From assembly GCF_000226565.1 (NCBI RefSeq), contig NC_016041.1, forward strand, positions 558,001 through 622,000: DNA of 64,000 bases, read 5' to 3'. A model generated the notes under the pieces. It had not been told where the DNA came from, made no database searches, and saw only the letters and a program-made list of their open reading frames with translations. This DNA is from Glaciecola nitratireducens FR1064 (GTDB taxonomy: Bacteria > Pseudomonadota > Gammaproteobacteria > Enterobacterales > Alteromonadaceae). Positions 48,197 through 58,206 of the stretch are shown here, one piece after another (within the stretch, counting starts at the first letter, position 1; each line of letters opens with the position of its first letter). A program made the position numbers and the translations under genes.

Positions 48197-48739
48197 GTGA
48201 TTGATGCCGAAGGATTCCGCGCGAATGTTGGCATAATTATATGCAATAAAATGGGTCAGGTATTTTGGGCTCGTCGATATGGCCAACATTCATGGCAATT
48301 CCCACAAGGCGGGATTGACCAAGGGGAAACTGTTGAACAGGCAATGTACAGGGAACTTCACGAAGAAGTGGGGTTGCTTGAAAAAGACGTAAGCATCGTT
48401 GGCGTAACGCGCAACTGGCTTCGTTATAAATTGCCTAAACGCCTTGTAAGAAAGGGTTCAAACCCTGTATGTATTGGTCAAAAACAGAAATGGTTTTTGC
48501 TCACGTTAAAGTGTGACGAAAAAGATGTTGATCTTCTGCAGTCAGGGCACCCTGAATTTGACGATTGGCGTTGGGTTAGTTATTGGTACCCAATACGTAA
48601 CGTAGTCTCGTTTAAACGCGATGTATATCGAAAAGTCATGAAAGAGTTTTCACCGCTGGTACTGCCTGCGCAAAAGCCTCATTCTCAGTTGCCCAACAAC
48701 CGAAAAAATAAGCGACGTCGACCAAGACCGCAAGCATAG
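48197..48739 (+). CDS. rppH: RNA 5'-pyrophosphohydrolase RppH
   Basis: 180 residues. It removes pyrophosphate from 5' triphosphate mRNA, starting RNase E-dependent decay. The Nudix box [22 protein letters not shown] (about 37-58) is intact, and [12 protein letters not shown] and [11 protein letters not shown] are near-identical to E. coli. The C-terminus is basic ([13 protein letters not shown]). The start is GTG at 48197 with AGGTAA six bases before. It precedes ptsP, as in E. coli. Confidence 0.97.
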   Translation: MIDAEGFRANVGIIICNKMGQVFWARRYGQHSWQFPQGGIDQGETVEQAMYRELHEEVGLLEKDVSIVGVTRNWLRYKLPKRLVRKGSNPVCIGQKQKWFLLTLKCDEKDVDLLQSGHPEFDDWRWVSYWYPIRNVVSFKRDVYRKVMKEFSPLVLPAQKPHSQLPNNRKNKRRRPRPQA

Positions 48740-48803
48740 CGATTATGTTGAACATGCTTGAAGTTTACTTTACTCGTCTTGTTAACTGCAAAGGAGCCAA
48801 TGC

Positions 48804-51092
48804 ATGCTAACAACCCTGAAAAGAATAGTTCAAGAAGTTAATCAAATTCCGGGCTTGGAACCTGCACTGGAGCGTCTCGCTACCTTGGTTAGAGAAACCA
48901 TGGAGGTGGATTCGTGCTCTATCTATCTCGCTGATCATAAAAACCAAGTGCTAGTTTTAAAGGCGACAGACGGTCTTGAAAAAAGCGCCATCAATAAGGT
49001 TAAGTTAAATTTTAATGAGGGCCTAATAGGCTTAGTGGTTCAGCGCGAAGAGCCCCTCAATATCGAGAACGCGCCAATTCACCCGCGTTTCAAACACTAC
49101 CCAGAAGTCAATGAAGATGCTTTTTTCGCATTTATCGGCACGCCAATAATTCATCAACGCAAAGTGCTTGGCGTCATTTCGATGCAGCAAAAGTCTATTC
49201 GACGTTTTACCGAAGACGAAGAATCTTTTTTAGTGACGCTTGCCACCCAAATTGGATTAGAGATTGCGAATGCAGAAATTCGCGGTGTGTTGGATGTAAA
49301 TTCTGAAACAAACTTCGACGCGCACAAAAGCATAAATGGTTTGCCAGGCGCGCCTGGTTTGGCATTGGGGCAGGCCGTTGTGCTTAATATGAAGCATGAA
49401 CTCAGTCAACTCATTGCGCGCAAAACGACTGACCAACCAAAAGAAGTAGATAGGTATCGTAAAGCGGTTGAACTTACTCGGACTCAAGTTGATCGTTTGT
49501 CGGATAATCTGGGTGATAGCTTACCAGAGGATGTCAAAGCGATATTTCAGCTTTACCATCAATTGCTCGATGCAAATAGTCTGGGGCGAGAGGTAGAGCA
49601 AAAAATCCGTGAAAACTGGGACGCGGCATCCTCACTGAAATTAGTGGTAGAGAACTACGCTGCAAAATTCGCTGCAATGGAAGATCCATATATGCAGGAA
49701 AGGGCCGTTGATATTGTCGACCTGTCTAACCGAATTTTGCATAACATTATGAACGGCTCTGGTTCTCCTACCAATACCGATCGAAACATACCGGAAAATG
49801 CAATCCTCGTTGCACGTGAGGTATCTGCGCCTATGCTGGCCGAATTCTCGGCTGAAAAATTAAAGGGAATTGTGTCGATAGAAGGTTCGAACAACTCTCA
49901 TGCAGCTATTTTAGCGAGGGCAATGGGCGTGCCCGCTGTGATGGGATTAAGAGGGGTTCCATTAAGCTTGTTGAACCATCAAGAACTATTTGTAGATGGC
50001 TATTCAGGGCTAGTGGTACTGGCACCAGAAGAACAAGCGCGGACAGAATTTTTACAGCTAATCGCAGATGAAGAAGCCTTAGTTAAACGCATTGAGAGTG
50101 AGTCAGACAGGCCGGCAATAAGTGAAGATGGCTGTGAAATGACCCTTTTGGTTAATGCTGGCTTATCAGCGGGCTTAGAAATGGAGCAAAATAAGCAAGG
50201 TGCTGGTGTTGGTTTATACCGAACAGAAATTCCATTTATGCTGCGCGAGCGTTTCCCTTCTGAGCAAGAGCAATTTGAGCTCTACCATAGTCTTTTGAGT
50301 GCGCATCCGGATAAAGAAATGACCATGCGTACGCTAGATGTTGGTGGTGATAAACCTCTATCTTATTTTCCGATCTCAGAAGAAAACCCGTTCTTGGGAT
50401 GGCGTGGTATTCGATTGACTCTTGATCATCCAGAAATTTTTCTAGTCCAAGTGAGAGCGATGCTGAAAGCTAGCATCGGTCTCAAAAATTTACATATTTT
50501 ACTTCCCATGGTTTCTAGCATTAGCGAAATTGATGAGTCGAACCGACTGATTAAACAAGCGTTCGATGAAGTAGAGGAAGATGCACTCAAAACGGGGAAG
50601 GTGCTTTCAAAACCGGCTATTGGGGTTATGTTGGAGGTTCCTGCGATATTGTTTCAGTTGGAGCTAATTGCTGAAAAAGTCGATTTCTTTTCAGTCGGTA
50701 CAAACGACCTAACGCAATACCTGTTAGCAGTAGATCGCAATAATTCTCGGGTTGCTCAGCTGTATTCAAGCTATCACCCCTCTGTACTAATTGCGCTTAA
50801 TCAAATAGTACAAACCTCTAAGCGATGCAATATTCCCGTCACTGTTTGCGGCGAATTGGCGGGGGAGCCAAGTGGTGTCCTCATCCTAATGGCAATGGGG
50901 TATCGCAAGTTGAGTATGAATGCACACAGTTTACGTAAGATTAATTGGGTTATCCGCAACGTTTCGATGAAGGAACTTGAGGCTTTGCTGAGTGAAATAT
51001 TGTCTTGCGCCGGCCCCGAGAATGTTAAAACAATTGTTGATCAATATCTTGAGCTGAAAGGCCTCGGTGGTTTAGTGAGAGCAGGCTCTTGA
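48804..51092 (+). CDS. ptsP: PEP-protein phosphotransferase PtsP (EI-Ntr)
   Basis: 762 residues. First enzyme of the nitrogen-related phosphotransferase chain; it autophosphorylates from PEP and passes phosphate to NPr. Domains: GAF (about 15-160), EI N-terminal part (about 180-330), the phosphohistidine domain with NNSHAAILARAMGVPAVMG (His near 366), and the PEP-binding barrel (GLYRTEIPFM, TLDVGGDKPLSYF, FSVGTNDLTQYLLAVDRNN). Length is as for E. coli PtsP (748). It lies 65 bases after rppH. Confidence 0.96.
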   Translation: MLTTLKRIVQEVNQIPGLEPALERLATLVRETMEVDSCSIYLADHKNQVLVLKATDGLEKSAINKVKLNFNEGLIGLVVQREEPLNIENAPIHPRFKHYPEVNEDAFFAFIGTPIIHQRKVLGVISMQQKSIRRFTEDEESFLVTLATQIGLEIANAEIRGVLDVNSETNFDAHKSINGLPGAPGLALGQAVVLNMKHELSQLIARKTTDQPKEVDRYRKAVELTRTQVDRLSDNLGDSLPEDVKAIFQLYHQLLDANSLGREVEQKIRENWDAASSLKLVVENYAAKFAAMEDPYMQERAVDIVDLSNRILHNIMNGSGSPTNTDRNIPENAILVAREVSAPMLAEFSAEKLKGIVSIEGSNNSHAAILARAMGVPAVMGLRGVPLSLLNHQELFVDGYSGLVVLAPEEQARTEFLQLIADEEALVKRIESESDRPAISEDGCEMTLLVNAGLSAGLEMEQNKQGAGVGLYRTEIPFMLRERFPSEQEQFELYHSLLSAHPDKEMTMRTLDVGGDKPLSYFPISEENPFLGWRGIRLTLDHPEIFLVQVRAMLKASIGLKNLHILLPMVSSISEIDESNRLIKQAFDEVEEDALKTGKVLSKPAIGVMLEVPAILFQLELIAEKVDFFSVGTNDLTQYLLAVDRNNSRVAQLYSSYHPSVLIALNQIVQTSKRCNIPVTVCGELAGEPSGVLILMAMGYRKLSMNAHSLRKINWVIRNVSMKELEALLSEILSCAGPENVKTIVDQYLELKGLGGLVRAGS

Positions 51093-51139
51093 AGTTTACG
51101 GCGCATGTCGTTAGTTTTTATAGAATGAGTAAAGTGTAA

Positions 51140-51946
51140 ATGGATCCAAATCTAGAGATTTTTTTGTTGTGCGTTATGCTGGGTTCAGTTGTTGGTGTCT
51201 TGGCTGGTTTATTGGGCATTGGTGGCGGTCTTCTTATCGTTCCGGCTTTGGTTTTTTTACTTCACTTTTTTCTTCAAATAGATATCGAAATTGGTATGCC
51301 CATTGCCATAGCAACCTCCTTATCTACGGTGATTATGACAGGATTATCTTCCGCCCGAAGTCATTATAAATTGGGCAACTTGGATAAGCGAATTGTGACC
51401 TATTGTGGTTTAGGTATTGCCGTTGGTGCAACGCTCGGTGCGCAATTTGCCAGTTTTATATCGGGAGTATTATTACAGCGTATTTTTGCTGTTTTAGTGA
51501 TTTTAATTGCACTACAAATGGTGTTTTTCTCACGCAAAGCCTCTAAAAATAAAGTGGGTAATCTGGGGCTGTCTGGCATAGGCGCTAGCACCGGTTTCAT
51601 CTCGGCATTGATGGGAATTGGTGGTGGTGCCCTGCTGGTTCCTGCACTGGTTTGGTTTCAAGTAAATATTCGTAAAGCGATTGGCTGCGCAGCCTTTAGC
51701 AGCATTATTATTGCAGTGTTTGGAACCTTAAATTTTGTGATTACGGGCTGGAATAACCCAAATTTACCCGAATGGTCTTTCGGTTATGTTTACTTACCGG
51801 CCACATTTGGCATAATTCTGACGTCAGTGCTTACTGCCCCGATTGGTGCTAAACTCGGACAAAAATTAGATACGGCTAAGTTGAGGAAAGTTTTCGCGGC
51901 TTTCTTGGTCTTAGTCAGCATACGCATGATCATAGGAATTGAGTAA
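51140..51946 (+). CDS. TauE/SafE family sulfite exporter-like permease
   Basis: 268 residues with about eight membrane helices in two halves, each with a glycine-rich motif: GLLGIGGGLLIVPALVFLL and ISALMGIGGGALLVPALVWF. This duplicated pattern defines the TauE/SafE family of anion exporters. The substrate cannot be deduced. It lies between ptsP and lgt on the same strand with short gaps; lgt starts three bases after its stop, so cotranslation is likely. Confidence 0.9.
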   Translation: MDPNLEIFLLCVMLGSVVGVLAGLLGIGGGLLIVPALVFLLHFFLQIDIEIGMPIAIATSLSTVIMTGLSSARSHYKLGNLDKRIVTYCGLGIAVGATLGAQFASFISGVLLQRIFAVLVILIALQMVFFSRKASKNKVGNLGLSGIGASTGFISALMGIGGGALLVPALVWFQVNIRKAIGCAAFSSIIIAVFGTLNFVITGWNNPNLPEWSFGYVYLPATFGIILTSVLTAPIGAKLGQKLDTAKLRKVFAAFLVLVSIRMIIGIE

Positions 51947-51949
51947 TAC

Positions 51950-52759
51950 ATGACCATCCCAGTACAAAATATCCCTGCGCATTTGGATTTTCCAACAATA
52001 AACGCCGTTATTTTCGAAATAGGACCAATAGCCCTGCGCTGGTACGGCGTTATGTATCTGATTGGTTTTTTAGCGGCATTTTGGCTGGCTAACAGACGAC
52101 TATCCCGAACCGATTGGAGCAAAGAACAGCTCAGCGATCTGTTATTTTACGGTTTTATGGGGGTGGTGCTTGGTGGCCGAATTGGCTATGTTTTATTCTA
52201 TAATTTCAGCGTTTTTCTTGATAATCCACTCTACCTTTTCCGCATATGGGAAGGTGGAATGTCGTTTCATGGTGGTTGCTTAGGGGTTATCGTCGCGACG
52301 TATTGGTACTCCAGAAAACGCGGTTGGTCATTTTTACGTGTGGGCGATTTTATAGCACCATTAGTGCCAATTGGTTTAGGAGCGGGTCGCATCGGCAACT
52401 TCATCAACGGTGAGTTATGGGGGCGCACTACTGATGTACCTTGGGCCTTTGTTTTTCCGGGTGCAGGTCCAATGCCGCGTCATCCCTCACAACTATATGA
52501 GTTTGCGCTGGAAGGGGTTTTGCTGTTTGTGATTTTATGGCTATATTCAGCTAAACCGCGCCCTGTTGGATCGGTCGGTGGATTATTCTTACTGTGCTAT
52601 GGCGCATTTCGATTCTTCGTTGAATACTTCCGAGAGCCAGACGCGCATTTAGATTTAAACTCACTTGGCTTATCACAAGGTCAAATGCTATGTATTCCAA
52701 TGATACTAGCGGGCGTTGCGTTAATTGCTTATGCAGTTAAAAAAGGTGAAAAAGCCTAG
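51950..52759 (+). CDS. lgt: Prolipoprotein diacylglyceryl transferase
   Basis: 269 residues, seven membrane helices. It transfers diacylglycerol from phosphatidylglycerol to the lipobox cysteine, the first step of lipoprotein maturation. [32 protein letters not shown] (His-Gly-Gly) and the Lgt signature [14 protein letters not shown] near residue 147 are clear, as is RHPSQLYE. It is three bases after the permease and 77 before thyA, with the lgt-thyA order as in E. coli. Confidence 0.97.
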   Translation: MTIPVQNIPAHLDFPTINAVIFEIGPIALRWYGVMYLIGFLAAFWLANRRLSRTDWSKEQLSDLLFYGFMGVVLGGRIGYVLFYNFSVFLDNPLYLFRIWEGGMSFHGGCLGVIVATYWYSRKRGWSFLRVGDFIAPLVPIGLGAGRIGNFINGELWGRTTDVPWAFVFPGAGPMPRHPSQLYEFALEGVLLFVILWLYSAKPRPVGSVGGLFLLCYGAFRFFVEYFREPDAHLDLNSLGLSQGQMLCIPMILAGVALIAYAVKKGEKA

Positions 52760-52836
52760 TTCAACCCAAAATACACAAGAACAAGTAAGCAGTAAAACGT
52801 TAATAAAAGCTAAATGTGAGCTAGGAAGTCATTACT

Positions 52837-53688
52837 ATGAGTCAATACGAACAACTATGTCAGCGCATCGTTAATGAAGGAACGTGGTTAACTAATGAGC
52901 GCACAGGACAAAAGTGTTTAACCGTGATTAATGCTGAGCTTGAATACGATGTTGAGAACAACTCTTTTCCCTTGGTGACCACTAGAAAAAGCTTTTACAA
53001 AGCGGCAATTGCTGAGCTATTAGGTTATTTGCGTGGTTATCAAAGTGCGGCCCAGTTTCGCGCTATTGGTTGCAATACATGGAACGCAAACGCTAACGAG
53101 AACAAAGCCTGGTTGGCAAACCCACATCGTAAAGGAGAAGACGATATGGGCAGAGTTTATGGCGTGCAGGGCCGGACATGGCAAAAGCCAGATGGCTCGA
53201 CGCTGGATCAACTTGCGAAAGTTATTGATAATTTATCGCAGGGTATCGATGATCGCGGTGAAATAATTACATTTTACAACCCAGGTGAATTTGATATGGC
53301 TTGTTTGCGACCGTGCATGCACACGCACACCTTTTCACTGTTGGGTAAGGATTTGTATTTAACTAGCTATCAACGCTCTTGCGATGTTCCGCTAGGCTTA
53401 AACTTCAATCAAATTCAAGTTTATGTGATGTTAGCTTTGGTAGCGCAAATTACGGGCAATAGACCCAAGAAAGCTTATCATAAAATAATAAATGCCCATA
53501 TCTATGAAAATCAGTTCGATCTAATGAAGGATGTTCAGCTATCTCGCACTCCTTTTGACAATCCTACATTGACAATTAATCCAAAAATTACGTCTCTCAA
53601 CGACATTGAAACATGGGTAACAACGGATGACTTTACGGTGCATGGGTATGAACATCACGATGCCATTGCGTATCCATTTTCTGTCTAA
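52837..53688 (+). CDS. thyA: Thymidylate synthase
   Basis: 283 residues. It methylates dUMP to dTMP using methylene-tetrahydrofolate, giving dihydrofolate. The nucleophile is the Cys in [10 protein letters not shown] near residue 159, followed by [18 protein letters not shown], the dUMP-binding motif (RSxDxxLGxPFN-like). The sequence is of the longer gammaproteobacterial subgroup, not the E. coli 264-residue type, as the PCMHTHTF form shows. It ends the rppH-ptsP-lgt-thyA series. Confidence 0.95.
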   Translation: MSQYEQLCQRIVNEGTWLTNERTGQKCLTVINAELEYDVENNSFPLVTTRKSFYKAAIAELLGYLRGYQSAAQFRAIGCNTWNANANENKAWLANPHRKGEDDMGRVYGVQGRTWQKPDGSTLDQLAKVIDNLSQGIDDRGEIITFYNPGEFDMACLRPCMHTHTFSLLGKDLYLTSYQRSCDVPLGLNFNQIQVYVMLALVAQITGNRPKKAYHKIINAHIYENQFDLMKDVQLSRTPFDNPTLTINPKITSLNDIETWVTTDDFTVHGYEHHDAIAYPFSV

Positions 53689-53941
53689 GCTTTTGCCAAT
53701 TCATCGCTGTTTAAACCATAATAAATGGAGATTTTAGCAGGCTCCCCGCCAATACTTGGTGATGTTTAACTGCTATTTTGAAAAACAAGCTGTTTTATAA
53801 TAAAGTTAGGAGCCGTTAAAGCCGATAGAATCGCTATAACGCTGTTAAAATAGCTTCATAACTAACCTTCTGGGAACATGAAACCATTTTCTTTTTTTGT
53901 TGGTTAGAAACGACATATATTTTTATCTTAAGGTTCTATTA

Positions 53942-54970
53942 ATGACTGTATCCGTGCTCATATGCGATGACTCTGGCTTTGCACGCAAAGCAATGGCCAG
54001 ATCGCTTCCAGATGGTTGGGATATAGATATCTCGTTTGCGGAGCACGGCCAACAAGCAATTGACATGATCAAAGAGGGTAAGGGTGATATTCTTTTTCTT
54101 GATTTGAATATGCCCGTGCTGGATGGTTATCAAACCATGCAAATTATCCGCAAGGAAGATCTTCCTACCTTAGTGATTGTTGTTTCCGGTGACGTTCAAG
54201 AAGAAGCTCGAAAGCGAATGCTGGCACTAGGTGCCGTTGATTTTATCCGCAAGCCTATCGATAACGAAAAGCTAACGACGATCCTTGCCAAATACGGTAT
54301 CTATACTGGCGCAACAACGGCACAAAAGCGTGAACAAACAAATTTACTCTCAGAAAATGCGGATGAAGCTGAAAAGTTGGATGCCTTCAGAGAGCTTGCA
54401 AACGTTGCCATGGGCCAAGCAGGCGAAAACTTAGCTAAAATTCTGAACGAGTTTATCGATTTACCCATTCCTAATGTGAGTCTATTACACTCCAGCGAAC
54501 TGCATATGGCACTTGATGAAGTGAATCGAAATAAGCAGATGTCGGCGGTATCGAAAGGATTTATCAGCACTGGTATTAGCGGTGAAGCGATCATTTTATT
54601 CAACGACAGCAACGTACAAAGTATGGCCTCCTTGCTCGGCGATGATATTTCTAATAATGATGGTAGTGGTGAAATCGAAGTTCTTATGGACGTTTCCAAT
54701 ATTCTCATTGGTGCCTGCTTGAACGCATTATCAGAGCAATTGAATGTTAAATTTACTCACAATACGCCGATTATTTTGGGCTTACACCGTGACTTGCATG
54801 AATTGATGAATGATCAGACTTCAAGGTGGGAAAAAGTGTTGGCAATTGAGATTGCTTATGCCATTTCAAAACACGATATCAGTTTTGAGCTGCTGCTACT
54901 TATTCCTGATCAAGATGTCGATAGGGTGTTCAACCGCTTAGTGTTTCAGAAAGGAAGCGAAGATGAATAA
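53942..54970 (+). CDS. Response regulator with CheC-type phosphatase domain
   Basis: 342 residues. The receiver domain (about 3-120) has ICDDSGFARKA, phospho-acceptor Asp54 (LFLDLNMP), VVSGD and RKPID. The C-terminal CheC/CheX-like domain (about 145-330) has one full phosphatase motif, ELANVAMGQAGENLAKIL (E..N), and a second in which Asp replaces Glu (DVSNILIGACLNAL). Such domains dephosphorylate CheY. The ATG at 53942 precedes the receiver; upstream in-frame codons from 53897 look non-native. It overlaps the following GGDEF gene by eight bases, pointing to a shared pathway. No cheA is nearby. Confidence 0.88.
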   Translation: MTVSVLICDDSGFARKAMARSLPDGWDIDISFAEHGQQAIDMIKEGKGDILFLDLNMPVLDGYQTMQIIRKEDLPTLVIVVSGDVQEEARKRMLALGAVDFIRKPIDNEKLTTILAKYGIYTGATTAQKREQTNLLSENADEAEKLDAFRELANVAMGQAGENLAKILNEFIDLPIPNVSLLHSSELHMALDEVNRNKQMSAVSKGFISTGISGEAIILFNDSNVQSMASLLGDDISNNDGSGEIEVLMDVSNILIGACLNALSEQLNVKFTHNTPIILGLHRDLHELMNDQTSRWEKVLAIEIAYAISKHDISFELLLLIPDQDVDRVFNRLVFQKGSEDE

Positions 54971-55934
54971 AGATATTCAGGAGTTATCAGAGTTACATTG
55001 GCAGCAAGACCTTTTAGGCTCAATAGAAGTAGGGATCGTTGTTTTAGAAAAAGATTTCTCTGTTGCTGTGTGGAATCAGTTTATGGAAAACCACAGCAGC
55101 GTTAGGCCTAGCCAGATAATTGGAAAAAATCTTTTTTCACTGTTTCCAGAGATTGACGAAACGTGGTTTAAACGCAAGTGTGACCCGGTCTTTAACATGG
55201 GCAGCCCTGCATTTATCATCTGGGAACAACGCCCGTATGTGTTTAAATTTGGCACCAGCCGACCGATTACGTCTGCGTCAGACTATATGTATCAAAATGT
55301 CACGATATTTCCGCTAGCTTCAATCACTGGAGAAACCCAAAGGATTTGTGTCTTAGTCTATGATGTTACTGACCAAGCAATGGCCAAGCAAAGCATTGAA
55401 GGTCTCAATGCAAGGCTGCAGGAAGTGAGTCGAATTGATGGCTTAACGGGCTTGTATAATAGACGTTATTGGCAAGAGCGCTTCGAGAGAGAATACAAAA
55501 TGGCGATGCGAAATGACCCTGACGTTTGCGCCATCATGTTAGATATTGATCACTTTAAAAAAGTGAATGATACACACGGCCATCATGCAGGTGATTTGGT
55601 TATAAAGCGCTTGGCTAAATTAATTACATTAGCTACACGCGAAACAGATATCTGCGGACGTTACGGCGGCGAAGAGTTCGCTATTATTTTGCCGGATACG
55701 ACTGAGAAAACGGCTAAAATCATGGCAGAAAGGTTACGTAAGTTGGTTTCTTTAGACGCGGTTCCCTACGAAGATATAAAAATCAAATACACGATTAGTA
55801 TCGGCATCGCTCAATTTACGAGTGATTATAGAGAGGCTGTGCTGTGGCTTGAAGATGCCGACAAAGCCTTATATGAAGCGAAAGAAGGGGGGCGTAATCG
55901 TGTTGTTTTAGCCCATGAAGGATCGTTGGAATAG
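54963..55934 (+). CDS. PAS-GGDEF diguanylate cyclase
   Basis: 323 residues, cytoplasmic. An N-terminal PAS-like domain (about 10-135; GIVVLEKDFSVAVWNQFMENH) leads into a short helix and the GGDEF domain (about 150-318) with RIDGLTGLYNRRYW, DIDHFKKVNDTHGHHAGD, and catalytic RYGGEEF near 234. The RxxD inhibitory site (RETD) is five residues upstream. Overlap with the REC-CheC gene by eight bases suggests that the response regulator controls this cyclase. Convergent with the next gene. Confidence 0.92.
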   Translation: MNKDIQELSELHWQQDLLGSIEVGIVVLEKDFSVAVWNQFMENHSSVRPSQIIGKNLFSLFPEIDETWFKRKCDPVFNMGSPAFIIWEQRPYVFKFGTSRPITSASDYMYQNVTIFPLASITGETQRICVLVYDVTDQAMAKQSIEGLNARLQEVSRIDGLTGLYNRRYWQERFEREYKMAMRNDPDVCAIMLDIDHFKKVNDTHGHHAGDLVIKRLAKLITLATRETDICGRYGGEEFAIILPDTTEKTAKIMAERLRKLVSLDAVPYEDIKIKYTISIGIAQFTSDYREAVLWLEDADKALYEAKEGGRNRVVLAHEGSLE

Positions 55935-55949
55935 TACTAGATAGCTCGG

Positions 55950-56345
55950 TTAAGGGCGTATACCTACAACATCCAAGGGGCACAAACCTTGGCCCTCTAA
56001 AAACGAAATACACATCGATAATTGCGTTTTAATACATTCATCGTTGCGTAATCGTGGTTCCTCCCAATAATGAGTTTGGTGCAGCACGTGCCAAAATATC
56101 CGTTCTTTGTGGCTATAAGGCTGCGTCTTCTGGTTTTTAACTTGTGACCATTCTTCAAAAGTGTCCCACAAAAAGCATTCGAGCTCAGCATAAGGAAGCT
56201 CGTTCTGCCAATAAGAACGCATATAATAAGCAAGCTGTCGTGCTTTGCGATCGATGAAGTGTTGAACCAACAAAGTAATGTGCCAACGTAAATAGATTAG
56301 GAGGTATTTACAGTATAGGTAGTGAAAAATAATTCGCGTAGTCAC
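55950..56345 (-). CDS. Conserved hypothetical cytoplasmic protein
   Basis: Up to 131 residues from a GTG at 56345. The core (QHFIDRKARQLAYYMRSYW, LECFLWDTFEEWSQV, PYSHKERIFWHVLHQTHYWE) is helical, aromatic-rich and looks like a real protein that I believe is conserved in Shewanella and Vibrio relatives, from memory only. The first 25 residues are hydrophobic and less convincing; the native start may be a TTG near 56270. No function is known. It lies between the cyclase and a DUF3530 gene. Confidence 0.55.
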   Translation of the reverse strand: MTTRIIFHYLYCKYLLIYLRWHITLLVQHFIDRKARQLAYYMRSYWQNELPYAELECFLWDTFEEWSQVKNQKTQPYSHKERIFWHVLHQTHYWEEPRLRNDECIKTQLSMCISFLEGQGLCPLDVVGIRP

Positions 56346-56415
56346 AACGTAAATGACTGCTCAACCCTATGTATTATATAGAAATATATAAGGAATTAAA
56401 AAATCGAAAGGATGA

Positions 56416-57393
56416 TTACCAGCCCAGGTAGCTCGTCCAACCTTGAATTTGACGCGCAACATAGTCTTTCTGAACTTGATCAAAAGTTTGTCCAACAATG
56501 TCAGCCTGCCGATAAACTTCCTTAAGCTGAGTTCTTGCTTTTATTTTGCGTGCCTTCTCTGTTTGTTTACTCCAGCTATTATCCCAATAGCTAATTAGAT
56601 CGAGAACAGGAATAGGAGTTTGCGCAACAACCATGGGTATTTTGTTGTTTAACTTACGAATTGGCCAATACGGATTATTGATAACCAGTGCGTCTATTTG
56701 CTGCATTGTTGCATGTTCATCAGCCGCGAGCTTAGCGATGGTGGCTGCTGTCATGCCCTGACTCACCAATATGCGATGTCCCATCGTCGTTTCCATATGT
56801 TGGAGGGTAGCGCTAATAAATGCTTCTATTTCTAGCGAATAAATGACGAGGTCAGCTTCGCTTATAGATGACGTTACCGAGAGACTGTTCGTCGTTTCAT
56901 CAACAACCTGACCGTCTTCAACGGCATCAGCAAGTGGGGTAGCTGTCGCTCCAGACAAATCATCATTTTGTTGTGTTGAATTATCTGTTTCCGCGGATTC
57001 TTGCGTACCTTCGTTTTCAATCGGGAAGGCAATATTTGGCCCAAGGCTTAATCCTAAAGACGGCATCACTACCGTAGTCCAGCCGACTGCTGGTAAGGAT
57101 TTTGCAAGTTGGCTAAGCGAATCTTGTCTACCCAAGGGCATATCGGCATCACCAATGATAAGCACAATGCCCTTAGTGATGGGTTGTTCAGACGTAGAAA
57201 TCAAAATAGGAACACGATTGTTCCCTACGTCAATTAGGGTAAATTCATCCACATGCAGTTGATTTCTCATATCCATACTTGTCATTTCTGAAAATGAAGC
57301 TGACTGAGCCTCAAGCTGGAATGACAGAGCACTGCTGAGCAATAACAAGCCTGCGAAAATTAAAGTAATAAGGTCTCTTATTATTTTCTGCAT
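56416..57393 (-). CDS. DUF3530 family exported alpha/beta-hydrolase-like protein
   Basis: About 325 residues. A signal peptide (LITLIFAGLLLLSSALSF) ends near residue 30. The mature part has PILISTSEQPITKGIVLIIGDADMPLG, VGWTTVVMPSLGLS and ILVSQGMTAATIAKLA, a weak match to the alpha/beta hydrolase nucleophile elbow, with a disordered Thr/Asp/Gln-rich insert (about 130-175). The normal GxSxG is not intact (SQGMTA), so enzymatic activity is doubtful. I chose the ATG at 57393 because it starts the signal peptide; the upstream ATG at 57465 adds 24 polar residues. Confidence 0.75.
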   Translation of the reverse strand: MQKIIRDLITLIFAGLLLLSSALSFQLEAQSASFSEMTSMDMRNQLHVDEFTLIDVGNNRVPILISTSEQPITKGIVLIIGDADMPLGRQDSLSQLAKSLPAVGWTTVVMPSLGLSLGPNIAFPIENEGTQESAETDNSTQQNDDLSGATATPLADAVEDGQVVDETTNSLSVTSSISEADLVIYSLEIEAFISATLQHMETTMGHRILVSQGMTAATIAKLAADEHATMQQIDALVINNPYWPIRKLNNKIPMVVAQTPIPVLDLISYWDNSWSKQTEKARKIKARTQLKEVYRQADIVGQTFDQVQKDYVARQIQGWTSYLGW

Positions 57394-57540
57394 AAAATTA
57401 AAGTGTGTTTCTTTTACATATATACAAAAGCTATCGGCTTCGTTATGAATATGTTTACAACTCATAAGCCTGATTCAGTCGGAATAGGCGAGAAAATGCT
57501 CAAACAGGATAAATGAGTGACGATGCCAATTTACTCAGCA

Positions 57541-58206
57541 TCACTCTTGATGAAATGAATGTAAAGATTCAAAACGCAGCTTTTCGCCGCTAACAGGATG
57601 CGAAAACTCATGCATTTGTGCATGTAAGCAAAGTCGTGGGTTATTTACTTTTGCTTCCTCATGCGCATAGAGTCGATCGCCTAGTATAGGGTGCCCTAAT
57701 GCCAACATATGCACCCGTAGTTGATGTGAACGTCCAGTGATGGGAGTCAATTCCACAAGGGTAGACTTAGCATCGCGCTGGATCACTTGCCAATGCGTTT
57801 GTGATGGCTTGCCGTGCTCGTGGTCGACCATTTGCTTTGGTCTATTTGGCCAGTCGCATATCAATGGCAAGTCAATTTTTCCCGAATCTCTTTCTACGTG
57901 ACCAAACACTCTGGCAAAGTACGTTTTAGATGTAAGCCTATTTTCGAACTGACGAGACAAATGTACATGCGCAGGTTTATTCAAGGCCATAATAAGAATA
58001 CCGGAGGTGGCCATATCGAGCCGGTGTATGATAGTTGCCGTCGGGAAAACGCGCTGCACGCGAATTTGCAGCGAATCTCGATGTTCTAGTGCCTTGCCTG
58101 GAACAGTGAGTAGCTCCGCAGGCTTGTCGAGCACCAAAATATCCTCATCTTGATACAGTATCGTAAGATAAGGATCTAAGGGCGGTGCATAATGTAACAG
58201 CGCCAT
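57541..58206 (-). CDS. rluA: Dual-specificity 23S rRNA/tRNA pseudouridine synthase RluA
   Basis: 221 residues (E. coli RluA 219). It converts U746 of 23S rRNA and U32 of several tRNAs to pseudouridine. ILVLDKPAELLTVPGK and the catalytic HRLDMATSGILIMA (Asp in HRLD) are present, along with TGRSHQLRVHMLALGHPILGD. No S4 domain is present, as expected for RluA. It begins directly after the rapA stop, so the two are cotranscribed as in E. coli. Confidence 0.95.
   Translation of the reverse strand: MALLHYAPPLDPYLTILYQDEDILVLDKPAELLTVPGKALEHRDSLQIRVQRVFPTATIIHRLDMATSGILIMALNKPAHVHLSRQFENRLTSKTYFARVFGHVERDSGKIDLPLICDWPNRPKQMVDHEHGKPSQTHWQVIQRDAKSTLVELTPITGRSHQLRVHMLALGHPILGDRLYAHEEAKVNNPRLCLHAQMHEFSHPVSGEKLRFESLHSFHQE

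Noticed and set aside
53778-53801. TTGAAA and TATAAT before the REC-CheC gene
   Set aside because: The -10 is perfect but the spacer is only 12 bases, so the pair is not a normal promoter; no other -35 fits well.
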